The position numbers were made by a program, and so were the translations under genes. The notes below the pieces were generated by a model. The model searched no databases. It was not told where the DNA came from and saw nothing but the letters and a program-made list of their open reading frames with translations. A stretch of DNA of 64,000 nt, taken from contig OZ005600.1 in NCBI GenBank assembly GCA_963930655.1, positions 5,769,501 through 5,833,500 of the forward strand, in the 5' to 3' direction. Within the stretch, counting starts at the first letter, position 1; the number at the start of each line of letters is the position of its first letter. Shown here in pieces: positions 24,134 to 35,354 of this stretch. This stretch comes from Myrica gale (taxonomy: Eukaryota; Streptophyta; Magnoliopsida; Fagales; Myricaceae).

Positions 24134-25656
24134 AGAAGAGAGAAATTGGAGGAAATGAAGTACAAATTTTCCCTTTTGAACTTGAGTGAATATCTCGGAG
24201 GGCTTGGATTAGAGATGTGTGATAACTTGGGTCGAAATGTCAAGAATTAAAAACTAGTGTGTGAAAATTAACTGATACAGAACAGGGGGGATGTATGTTG
24301 GACCTTCCTGAATTATTTTGGGTGTTATTGATGTATTTTGCTCAAGGTCTAGTCTTTGTTGTCTTAGTTACTAAATTCATCCAAGAAATGACACTGCAAA
24401 TCATGACTACATTTTGATTGATGCCATCATTTAAGTTGTAAAAATCTATGTTTTTTATTTTGTTTAGCGAATGGTGTGGGTTTTATTTAGGGAATTTATC
24501 ATTTTAGTCCTTGGGTTTTACACGCTTTTACGTTTTAGTCCTTGGGTTTCGTTTTTTCAAATATTAGTCCTTGGGTTTACATTTTTTTACAAAATGGTTC
24601 TTCCGTCCATATGCTTAACGACACATCAAGCGGTCGACCGGGTATATGTGTAAAAAGTGAGCGGTCGACCGCTTCAAATTGCTGACGTGTCAGAGAGCTC
24701 CGTTAAGCATATGGACGTCAGATTGACGGAAGGACCATTTTGTAAAAAAATGTAAACCCAAGGACTAATATTTGAAAAAATGAAACCTAAGGACTAAAAT
24801 GCTAAATTCCTTTTTATTTACTTATAGCAAGAACTAAGATGAATTCTTAAATAGTATTACTAAGTTTTAAACTTGTTATGAACAGGCCAATCCTCCACAG
24901 TTGCACTCTAACCTGAAATTCATTCAGTTGTACCGGAGGCAAGCCAAACTTGTCTCAGAAGCAGCTTATTATTTCACAAATCTTGTCTCAGCCAAGACAT
25001 TTATTGTTGATCTAAGTGCTAAATCTCTTTCTATGGATCAAATCCAATTTGATAAGAGCATGCAAGCAGCACGATTAACTAATAAAGCAACACAAATCGA
25101 TGCCTCTCCTACATTGCAAGGTCAAATGGATCCTGGCCCTCCAAGAAGAACGAACAATAAAGAGAGAGATGTAAGTGGTACGTACGCCCAAACTCTTGTT
25201 CTTTTTATTATATTTTACAAATGGTCTATTGTATGTACTATTGCATTGAGCTATTTATTCCGCTGCCATTTGCCTGCTGCAGTTTCTGCTTACGACCCCA
25301 TGCATGAGTCATTGATCTAGTTGTTAAAAACATAATTTAATTTCTCACCTTGAGAGGGAGAAAATTGTATTACTTTCTACATTGACACTCTAATACCTCC
25401 TGAAATGCCTTTGATTGCACTAGGTAGATCAAATTATCCTTACATGGACGCAGAGGCAGGTGATCTGACAGTCGAAGATGTGGAGAGACTATTGAGTCTT
25501 TACAAGGATGTGGTTACAAAATATACGAATCTGTCTACAGCTGTTAGACACCTTTCTATATCCAAGACAGAACCCGCAGTTCCTCAATCAGAAGGAACCA
25601 GTTTTTTGTTAACAAGGTCAGAGGGAATAAATGCAAATGCTGATCATGAAATCTGA
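21860..25656 (+). CDS. VPS9-domain Rab5 guanine-nucleotide exchange factor
   Basis: Six exons (21860-21954, 22090-22237, 22460-22630, 23400-23579, 24886-25177, 25424-25656) join in phase into 372 aa, close to Arabidopsis VPS9A. Visible blocks are the helical start (TFYDFLDRMR), HPLWTG, GLEKYVMTKLFSRTFAS, and the VPS9 core VINNLLLNAS, GLDDFLPVLIYVTIKANPPQL and SEAAYYFTNLVSA. Asp186 lines up with the catalytic Asp of VPS9A. The product should activate Rab5-type GTPases (ARA6, ARA7, RHA1) on endosomes. The intron after exon 4 starts GC, not GT. For exon 5 I used the second donor (GTGGTACGT context), because it alone gives the right phase into YPYMDAEAGDLTVEDVERLL. The protein is shorter at the C terminus than VPS9A (about 520 aa). 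Confidence 0.85.
24094..24130 (+). repeat. (AG)n microsatellite in VPS9 intron
   Basis: About 18 uninterrupted AG units in the long GC-AG intron. Confidence 0.95.
24491..24810. mobile_element. 320 bp foldback MITE in VPS9 intron
   Basis: Nearly the whole element is an inverted repeat: arms carry three 'TTTAGTCCTTGGGTTT'-type units and a CCATATGCTTAACG block, with GGTCGACC palindromes near the centre. Ends are GGAATTT/AAATTCC. Flanks share TTTTATTTA, a 9 bp target duplication typical of Mutator-like elements. Related to the 1.25 kb element at 11159-12413. Confidence 0.85.
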
Positions 25657-25946
25657 AACGAAAAAGGTAAGTGCCTTTTTTTGGCTAGAACTTCTTTGCT
25701 GCTTGTGTTGGGTCCTTTTTTTCCCTTGGCTGTATTGGATCCTAATTGAATGATAGTGATATTTGAAAGTCAATTCACAACGTTAGCAACTCATTCATGA
25801 ACCCGGTGGCAAACAAAATTTTCTTCGCTTGAGTTCCTAAGAAAGGGACAAAACTGTTAAATAGCATTCGTCAAGGCAGAGTGCCTTATATCCAATCCGT
25901 TACACACGAAACTGTACATATATGAGTAACTATACACTAGAAACAA

Positions 25947-28900
25947 TCAGCGTACACCAAATGTCAAATTCATGTTAGAGACAAATCCAAGACCATCAGT
26001 TGCTACTGCTGCATCCCTGCAAGAAGTGCTGGGTAACAATCCCCCAGTTGTTTCACTGCCTGTATCGGTGACCTTTTCAGATACCTTGCTGTATAATTTA
26101 GAGCATCGCGCACAAACAAACTTTGTCGGGATTGCATCAGAATTGTCAATTCCAGCACATCTTGTGTGCTGCCAAACACCACATGTATCACAAGCCAACA
26201 TTCTCTCACCATCATCATCCCTAGCCCCACAGGCACAATCAACTGTCCATTTCTCTATGGCCCTCTCCATAGGGAATCCGCTTAGTCCATACTTAGCAGG
26301 GTATTGTCCTTGAACTCGAATTGATGCACTTAATCCAACCAAAAGTTTTAGGGTAATAGAATCCTCTATAGAGCCAAAGTCTGGTTGTTCCTCAGCCTGA
26401 AACCTTTTAAGCATGGCATATACTTGTTGAAAAGCTTTAGTAGTTTCATTTTTAAGGTCAGCAAAGGTGGCATTTAGGGGCAAGATAACTAGCTCAGGAG
26501 GTAGGACTAGGTCATCTTTAGCCTGATCTGAGAGTTCAACATAACACCAGAGCTGTATAGCAAAAGGGTTATTTGCTGCCATTCTACTGGGTTCGTAGTC
26601 CTTCATAAATTGCTTTCAGTCAAGAAGCTTAGTTGCTGAGTCAATGAGACGTTCCCGCATCTCTTCAGGTCTGAAATTCAGCATGGTGTCTGGGTGTAGA
26701 ATTGAAGCATATAGAAACTTAAGATCAGAAACAATTTGTTCCGCTGATGGGTAGTTTGAGTTCAAATCAGATACACTGTGCACCATACTCGAAGGCTCAA
26801 GCCTGTTTGCCAATGTAGATAGTAGTAAAATTAGTTTATCAAATTTAGGCAGGAACAGAACCAGTGCCTGTACGAAAACAATCTTCACCTTTAATACCTG
26901 AATTCCACCGCACTAGAAATGCTGTTGTAGCGGGACAGAACAACCATACCATTGGCTGCTATCTTCCCTCCCAAGTGCTTCAGGCAATAATCAAGAAGCT
27001 CTGGAGAGGCTGACTTGCACACTGCACCCTTCAGAGCACGTCTTGTCACCCAGCTGGCTTCGCCAGCTGCTGCAAGTAGCACCTTAATCATTGCCTGTTC
27101 CACGCACTTGACATCATTCCTAGTCCATGAAATCAGCGTATCTGAGGTACTGAATTCAGGCTTCTCAGATGTACTAGGTGCCGCTGCCTTACGGGCTTTT
27201 CGTATCAAACTCAACAGATGGGCGAAAAGATCTTTGATTGTTTGAAGTTGCTCGTCTGATAGGGACTGGTAAAAAGCAATAATGTCTGTCCTGCATGCGA
27301 GTTCGAGGTCCTCTCCCCTGGAACGAAAATGACGACAAGGTCATGCTGGACAGCTCATCTACAGCTTTCCGGTAAGCCTCTTGCGTAAGAGCGTAGCTCC
27401 CCGCACCAAATTCGTAACCCCATTAACCATACCACGGATGCCCTTTGGTGATTGCATGAAGTAATCGGTACTCAGTCCCATATTTTTTTGATGCATCCAT
27501 CACGTTAACTTTCCTGACGAACAAACATAAATTTCAATGACGCTAGGAGAACACAGGCACGTGCACGCATACACAGAAAGAGCGAGAGAGAGGTTGACAT
27601 GAAAGAAATATGTGGAAAAGTTCGTCTCCTCTATTCTATGTTGTGTTTAATTTTCGTATTTCCTGCCTTTTATTTATTCTCTTCAATATGAATACCAATG
27701 GCATCGCTTTTTGGGGTTAATTTTCATTTTTTATTTTTGTTTCTGAATCAGACCAGGAAAAGGTTTCGCATGGAAATACCAAACACTCCAAAGGTTGGAA
27801 GTATGGAGACGCATCGCCAGCCAAAGAGATTTGATAGCAACACACATGCTACGGAAAAGGGTCCCCAATCATCAGGCCCGTACTAGTTAGTAGGGTATAA
27901 CAAATGTTAAAATGGCCTTGTTACACAATATACAAACAGCCCTTTTTGGTTTACAGCGCGCACATGTACTATTTTAACATTTTGTAAAATCTCAAAACCT
28001 TCAGTTCTATACGAAGGGATGGTGTCTAAAGCTTTAGTGGTCGCTTAAACTCCCCATTAACGGATGGAAATTTCCTTGTTAAAGATTCATGGTGGTGTTG
28101 GCAAGGATCCAAAACATAGACCGCATCCCAGAAATTGAGTGCAATTAGAGATGAATTCAATCCAAAACAAAGCATAAGATACGAAATAAGAAACAGAAAA
28201 AAATGAGACCTGACAGCAAGTGATGTACAAAGCCTATCCCAGAAGTCCATAATGTCCCGTCCAGCTAAAAGCTTGGAGCCGCCTTCCCTCTCATAGAGGG
28301 TAAGAAGGTGGCCGTAGCCATTGGAGTGCACAACACCGTGCAGAAGATGAGTGTGATCTTCAAGTTGAAGATGCACCCAGTCTTCCAAATCTTCATCCGC
28401 TGTAACCTCATAGCTGCCACATTTGCATCTACTCCTTGATTCAAAGAGATAGGAACGGTTTCCGCACCTCGAACATGAGCTTTTGCATCCATCAATGGCA
28501 AGCCCACTCTCTTCCCTTCTTATTATGAAATGGTATCGCTTTCGGCAAACCGGATGGATGCCCGCTCCATCCTGTAGAAAGCACAACGTAGTTTCTTCAT
28601 TGTTAGAAAAGGAAAGGTAAGCGAATACGCATTCGGGAACGGACTGTTTTGTCATCCTCCTTATTATTTGTTAAGCATATCTTTAAATATTTTAAAAGGC
28701 GAGTATTTAACTAAAAAATAAATGTTAAAAGATTTTCCGTTTTCTTTTTAAGCTATACTCATGTAATTAACTCATTAGGTTGCGAGTCGACTCACCAACG
28801 ACTCGGCACTGATCACACTCCTGGTAGATCCGGTTACGTCCTCCTCAACGACGAAGAGGGTAACGACCACCGGACCGGAGAGTTGGTGACCCGGAACAGG

Positions 28901-29100
28901 ACCTGCCACGTCAGCAGAGAAGGTAGCACCGAAGGCGCGAGCGTGAGCTGCGTGTGCCTCTCCAGAAAAACCCACACGCTGTCCCTGAAGGGCTGCTGGC
29001 CTTCGACAGCCTTCTTCGCCTCCGCCGCCTCGGGGAAGCTAAAGAAGTCGTAGAGATTGGCGAAGATCATCCTCTTCAAGGGCCTGTCGTTCACGACCAT
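25947..29100 (-). pseudogene. PHD-finger protein gene (MS1/MMD1-like, At1g33420-like), disrupted
   Basis: Minus-strand exons follow a plant PHD-finger protein colinearly: MVVNDRPLKR start (29100), LLTWQVLFRV, CDQCRVV, then HPVCRKRYHFIIRR and GYGHLLTLYEREGGSKLL (28.6-28.2 kb), KYGTEYRLLHAI (27.45 kb), WVTRRALKGAVC and a C-terminal Cys4-His-Cys3 PHD finger (CACGA...CDTC...HTRC...CARC, about 26.25-26.1 kb). Family members bind methylated histone H3 and act in male meiosis or tapetum development. The frame is broken: two shifts in exon 1 around 28805-28885, a TAA where WYGEWGYEF is expected (near 27423), a four-base GACA duplication near 27290, and a TGA before KQFMKDYEP (near 26617). Splice sites look intact, so decay seems recent, or the assembly is faulty. 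The 3' end is 290 bases from the VPS9 stop, tail to tail. Confidence 0.82.
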
Positions 29101-29124
29101 ATCCGCTCGCTCCCTGAAGGTCAA

Positions 29125-29710
29125 TCGATCTAGGGTTCCAGACGATAGTGAGAGTCGAGGAGACTTCAGTTGTGGAAGAGGGTATTAAAAGTCACGTTGA
29201 GTGGTTCCGGGTTTGTTAATTGTTATTTCATCAAGGTCGCTATGGCGATTCGGCTCTCCCTAGTCTTTTTTTTCCTTTTAATTTGTACTTGTTTTTCTTT
29301 TTATTCTCGAAAAGACTTCCGGATAAAAGAAAATTAGAAAAAGTTTCCTCTTCCTGACATGTGGAAATTATTAGTAATCGCTGTTCTCGTGTTCCATGCT
29401 GTGAGTGTGAGGTGGGTGTTCTCGTGGTTCGAGAAGCGAGGCGGGAAGCTCGGGTCATTTACGTATTTTCGTAGTTTTTTTTGTCCCGTTCGATTATAAA
29501 ATTTTTTCAGGATTTTGAATATTCAGAATACAAAAAATTCTATAATCAAACATCATTTTTAACACCACATAAAAATAACTACAACACGCATACCAATAAA
29601 ATTAACATCACCTAAAAGTTCTCAAAACACAAAAAATTCTCACAAAACGCATTAACCGAACATCCTCTTTAGTAAATTATCCCGTCAGACCCTCAATTAA
29701 AAAAAAAGGA
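29125..29710. other. 5' flank of the PHD pseudogene
   Basis: AT-rich, with a short MITE-like palindromic stretch around 29480-29660. No gene. Confidence 0.5.
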
Positions 29711-29934
29711 ACAAATTTCCTCTACTCGAGGGCTACAGATAGGATCCACATTCCTAGGCCTAAAAGCTTGACTCCTTTTTTTTCTAATTCTATTTTAAAT
29801 TTTTAAATATGAATAAATACAAATTTCCTCTACTCGAGGGCTACAGATAGGATCCACATTCCTAGGCCTAAAAGCTTGACTCCTTTTTTTTCTAATTCTA
29901 TTTTAAATTTTTAAATATGAATAAATACAAATTT
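29711..29934 (+). repeat. 108 bp tandem duplication (two copies)
   Basis: The block starting ACAAATTTCCTCTACTCGAG at 29711 is repeated, without a difference I can see, at 29819. A partial third start is at 29927. Confidence 0.95.
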
Positions 29935-30149
29935 GATCCATGTATTTGATCGAAAATTAAATAAGTTTTTACATTTTAAAACTCATCAAATTAATCCTTA
30001 AAATTTAAAATCTATTAACAATTTAGTCCTTTTAGAACCATTCAAATATAAATTATTTTAAACCTCATAGACTAATTTTATGTGCTTTAAAGTTTAAGGA
30101 CTTATTTAATTTTCACACAAACTACCGGGATAAAGATTGTATTTATCCC
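29918..30149. mobile_element. Foldback MITE with AATAAATACAA-type ends
   Basis: The left end GAATAAATACAAATTTGATC and the following GAAAATTAAATAAGT are found inverted at the right end (TTGTATTTATCC, ACTTATTTAATTTTC). It starts inside the second copy of the 108 bp duplication. Confidence 0.6.
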
Positions 30150-30429
30150 TTTTAATTAACTTGATATTTATATGGTTGTTTTTCATATTATGGAAGTATA
30201 GCAAGCATTCAAGATATGAGGGTGTAAATATTTGGCTTCCAGACGAATTTTCATTTACAAAAATATTATAGCACACAAACATTCAAAATCTTAAAAATTC
30301 AACAGAAATTTTAATAATTTTTTAAACAAACTCTAATACATTTTTTAAAAAAAATTCTAATAAATCTCCTCTCTATACTTTTTCACTAAATTTCAATATC
30401 TTTTATTCAAATAGAGCTTCAGATTCAAA

Positions 30430-33400
30430 TAACTCATTTTGAGTAGTACACTATGATCACGTACCAATCACTATTTCTTTCATGAAGGTTCACCGTACAT
30501 CGTAGTTGATCCGTCATGGTTCACCTTATCCACTCTGACCCAAAATCAGTCATTCCAAATAATTGCCTACAACCTCAGACCATGTCGACTCTTTCTAGCC
30601 TTAGATCTCATACATGATCCATCGGTGGATTTTCCCATTCCTATGTCCATTCCACTACAAATGGAAGTCTTGTGATTAACGCAAAACCATTGGTGCATAA
30701 AACGTCTCGGAGAAGTATACCTAACCTCTAACAGACAAAGGTTTTTTTTTACCTTATGCTCATCCACGCCTAGAACAGAAGCCTCGTAACCTTCTCTTCT
30801 ACCAAAGCTTTTTCCATTTTCATGATTTCTTTACTCAAGCTTTCTTTCTTGTTCACTGTTTCTTTCAATTCTTCTAACCACCTATGAAGGTGGGAACTTT
30901 CCGATCTCCTTATATGGTGGCTTCTACTTAGAAAATGTCAACACCTTGTTGTGAGGTCTAGACTTTCATTGGTTGCGGAATCAAAACCTAGACACCTCAT
31001 TTGTTGGTTGTCATCTTCGCTAGCTTACAAATCGCAACTCATTTGAATCTTTCAATGGGAATATGACGCCTCAGCTTTCGTCCTCAAGTCCTTTCAAGTC
31101 GTCCTTTGGATCTCCTGTCATGTCTTCTTCAACAATTCCTCACATCCTCAATTATCTCGATTTCCTCCTTAATACTTCACTAGGACTCTTATGTTCACTT
31201 CTTCCACAAATATGTCATCACGGTATATTTTGGACTTAAAATTCATACTTCATCAGACAACTTTTGATTCCTTGTCAAACATCTCATGACCTTGCTTTGA
31301 CTAATCGTTAAATCACCACCTCTATTTGATACACTAGGTCTGCAACATCAGGAAAAACCTCTAAAAGCTAGGACAATTTTCAGGGTGCAATGATCGAGCT
31401 TGCATTTTCATTTGCTAAATTTTAAGACATTTTGAAATGTTTTCTATTGAGGATCATTGATATTTCTCCCATCTCACCAAATTTGCAATAATCAATTATC
31501 CAGCCCTGGAACATATCAAATTCTATCACGGAAGTCAAGATACTTGGGACATATTTTATCATATATCCTTCAGGGTTCAAATCTTGATTACTCCAAAATC
31601 GTCTCGCCCCATCCCCTAGGCATCACATTTCACTAATTTAAACTAGAACCTCCAATGCCAAAAACTCAATTGGGTTTTAAACTATGATCACTTGCTTGTC
31701 ACTTTTTTCATTCTAAAGGACCAGCATAGATCATAGCCTAGGAGATTTTTTGTGGGTGTCCAACTTACATTCCAAAGGAGGGTGTTGCTAGTACCAATTG
31801 AAAGTCCTTAATCTCAACTGATGAATTTAAACTAATTGTAACCACATAACTGCGACGTACTCTAATAAAATAAACTTATACGTTATCACAACTCTATCAG
31901 TCGTATTACTAATAAAAACAAGTTCTAAGGTCACGGTTCACCTTAACATGCATGTCTCACACTACATGAGTTTTGTACAATCATTGCCTAAAACTTTTGC
32001 CAATTGTAGAATGTTTCTATCCTTTGATCACACGCAAGGTCCATCCTAGTTTGCTTTCACATTCATATGCCAATTCCTTGAGCACCAAATTGTAAACAAT
32101 CAATTTCTCATACCTCAGAATAGATAGAACCATATTTATCAAAGAAGTGGCGGGTACTGATATATTTCCTAGTCAAGTTCGTATATGCCTTTGCGTACAA
32201 CATACTTTCTCCACCATACCTCGAGCAATATCTAACCTCCTAAAACTCTATCTCATACCTCAATCCAAGTTCTAATCTTCATCACACTAAAACAATCTAG
32301 CTACATCAACAAGGCACACACTACTCGAATTCAAATTGGAGCTTTAAATGCCAATGGACTTCGGGTCTTAAACAATGATCAATATTACTTTGAAAATTTT
32401 CATTTCTAAAGTATCACCGCAGATCATAGCCTAGGAGATTTTCGAGGGTCTCCAATTTACCATCCAAATAATGTGAACAATCAGAAGTATATAACCTCAA
32501 TTTGTGAATTTGATTTGTTAGAAATCATTCAACCATACATCCACGCTAATGAAATGTCAAGAATCATATCATTTTGAAAACAAAAGGGTTTTAGGTCGTG
32601 GTTCACCTTATCAGGTCTGACACAAAAATCAAACGAAAATGTCACATAAAGTATAATTAAAATTAACCTCGGGAAAAATACAATATAAACTAAAATAAAC
32701 AAGAAACTTATAAATAAAAACTAAAACAAAAAGGAAAAGGAAAATATAAAGAAAATATGCATCGGCAAATAAAATAATAGAGTTTGGAAAAATGAATAAA
32801 TTCAAAAATTAAATGAATGACTGAGAAGCTTGGGAAAATAAGAATATCACTCAGCAAAGAAAAGAAAACCAGTTGAAAAAAAAAAATATAAAAATAAAAA
32901 ATAAATGAATTACACACAAAAATAAAGGAAGACCCAAAAATGAAACAGAACATAACAAAACAGTAAAAAGAAAAGGGCAAAAACGAATATCTTTACTCAT
33001 TTTTTCTAAATTTGTATTCTTTAATTTATATGTTTTCTTTCCTTTTTATGTTTTCTTTTTGTTTTAGTTTTTCTTTTTATGTTTCTTTTTTATTTCATTT
33101 TTATGTTTATTTTTGTTTTATATTGTATTTTCCCGAGGTTAGCTTTAATTATACTTTAATTTCATTCTTGCTTTTATATATTTTTTCAAATTGGCATTCT
33201 GTTATTTGCTGATTAATATAATTTTTTTCCTTCTTCCTTTTTCTTTATATTTTTATTTTTTGTTTTGTTCGCTAATTAATATTCATTTTTTCCCTTTGGA
33301 AAAATGAATACAGTCCAAATTAAATGAATGTTTGAGAAGATTGTGAAAAGAAGATATATCACGCAACAAAGAAAAGAACTTGGGAATTTTTTTATAAAAA

Positions 33401-33900
33401 TTAAAGATAAATGAATTATAAATCAAGGAACACAAAATTAACTAAAATAAACAAAGAAGACAAAAAAAGAAGAAGAACATAACACAACAAAACAATAAAT
33501 AGACAAGGCCAAAAAAGAATATTAGTCAGCAAAAGAAAAATAAAAAGGCAAAAGGAAAATATATATATTAATCAACAAATAAAAGAATTTTAATTTGAAA
33601 AATTATATAAAATTCAGAACGAAATCAATTAGACAAAAGAAATCAAAAGAAAATGTCACATAAAGTATAATTAAAGCTAACCTTGGAGAAAATACAATAT
33701 ACAACTAAAATAAACGTTAAAATGAAATAAACAAGGAAGATATAAATCAAACTAAAAAAAAGTAAGCAGAAAATAAAAGAATACATCAATCGGGAAATAA
33801 AAGAATACCAATTTGAAAAAATGTATAAAATCCAAAAATAAATAAATACTGAGAAGATTGGTAAAACAGTGCAACAATCTAGCATGAACCATTATATTAC
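30430..33900. repeat. Degenerate repeat block: diverged ~0.67-0.69 kb units, then AT-rich DNA
   Basis: The phrase 'GATCATAGCCTAGGAGATTTT' (20 of its bases shared) recurs at about 31729 and 32422, and 'GGTTCACCTTA' at 30520, 31935 and 32600, giving a repeat period of 0.67-0.69 kb. From 32640 to 33850 the DNA is very AT-rich; the block AAATGTCACATAAAGTATAA occurs at about 32638 and 33651, and its following part appears inverted near 33130-33160. No coding similarity recognised. It looks like an old non-coding or LARD-like element. Confidence 0.55.
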
Positions 33901-34083
33901 GATGGCGCAACAACACACAAGATCACAACAATCGAATTACAAATATAGCAATGGAAACCATAACTAACCTGCTAGCACAGCCTCACAATGTGCATCCATC
34001 GGCGCCATCATTACAAAATCTCTATTCAGGATCGCCATTGCAATTCATATCGACAAAACGGCACAAGTACTCTGTATACTCAA

Positions 34084-35136
34084 CCATGCACGATGCAGTC
34101 CCCATGATAATAATGAGAACACAGAAGCCTCCTAACCCTCTTTTCTGCACAAACCAGTAAAACCACAGCTCTTCTTCGGAATTCTTCTGCCTTTAACTCC
34201 ACAAAGAGAAAATTATCTGAAAACTTTTTCGCCGCCGGAGGCCTATCCCTCTCATTCTCCACTAATCGCGTCATATTCGGACGTATCCCCTCATATTTAT
34301 CCTGAACAGCTGCTACATACGAATCCGAATCAGACCCTGCATCAGGTTCACACTCTAAACCCGTATTCATACCTAATAGAATTTCGCACCTCTGCTGCTT
34401 CTTCAAAGGAAGCCATCGATTATTGTTCCACCTCATCGATCTTTATGTTTGGGTTTCCTCTCTAACTAAAAATGCCTTCCTCCACTTGCTCCCATTTTGT
34501 ACCAGTTGTCGTGCCAAAAGCAACGCCGGGCGGGCAGCTAAGTTGGTATCGAAGAACTACTCTGCCGCGGAAAATCCTTCTCGAAACCCTCAGACCCATT
34601 CCTCTGCTCTTCCAAATAAATGTTGTTCCAACGAGCCAACGAAGACTCGAATCCTTCAAATTGAATTACTTATCCGGATCCGACTCTAAATAAATTCCGA
34701 CAACGCTGAGGCCATCGACACGCGCATCAGATTCAATTTCAAATCCAAACCCTAGCCTCGGTAGCACCTTCGCGTAATCCAAACGGAACTCACCGCCATT
34801 TGCGAATTCAAACTCGGAAAATGAATCCGAACCTGATCCAGGAACATCGAAAGTGTGTGAATCATCGTTCGAGGAGCGATCGAAGAAGTCTATGACAAAG
34901 AGGTCGCGTCGCATAGAAGTCTGTGACAAAGAGGTAATAGGATCAAGTATTCTGTTATAGTTACGGCCACGCGGTTCCGGGAGGTTGATACTCGATGGAA
35001 CTGAGCAACCTTCAGGAACCTTGAACTTCAAGTAACCTGATTCTTCTGTAATATATGGAAAGGTCCGATTTAAAGGGATTGTTTGGAAAGGCCAGAGGTT
35101 GGGTTGGAGCCCTCGAGGGATTTCCGTTACGTCCAA
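34084..35136 (-). pseudogene. RING-type E3 ubiquitin ligase remnant
   Basis: Three minus-strand frame segments follow one another: 35136-34666 (acidic Ser-rich, ending VVGIYLESDPDK), 34659-34462 and 34436-34084. The last ends PPAAKKFSDN, ELKAEEF, then RRLLCSHYYHGDCIV, matching the region before and inside the RING-H2 finger of plant RING E3 ligases (CSHxYHxDCI). The first Cys pair of the RING is not intact and the frame stops at VHG before the WL and the last Cys pair. There is no ATG at the start of the first frame. Frameshifts and the truncated finger make this a decayed copy. Confidence 0.65.
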
Positions 35137-35310
35137 TTTTGTCGCTTATATTTCTATATATATATCCCCGGTGGAACTGAAAACCTTCAGGAACTTGAAC
35201 TTTAAGTAACCAGAAACTTGAACCTCAAGTAATAGTCTCTTCTGGAATAAATGGATAGGTCCGGAGTTTGGGGCCGGGAGTTTTCCGTTACGTCTAATGT
35301 TGTCTTTTTT
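34985..35310 (+). repeat. Imperfect tandem duplication of the RING pseudogene 5' part
   Basis: The segment containing CCTTCAGGAACCTTGAACTT and TTTCCGTTACGTC near 34985-35145 recurs in diverged form at about 35165-35310. Confidence 0.7.
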
Positions 35311-35354
35311 TTTCTTCTTCTTTCTTTCTTGGCTAATGTTGTCACTATATATAT

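Noticed and set aside
25273-25320. Extra VPS9 exon after GCTGCAG (reading VSAYDPMHESLI)
   Set aside because: It ends in a stop. Joining 25177 directly to 25424 keeps the frame and the conserved C-terminal block.
32708-33885. Phe/Tyr-rich 'membrane protein' frames
   Set aside because: Translations of A/T homopolymer-rich DNA on both strands; low complexity with no conserved pattern.
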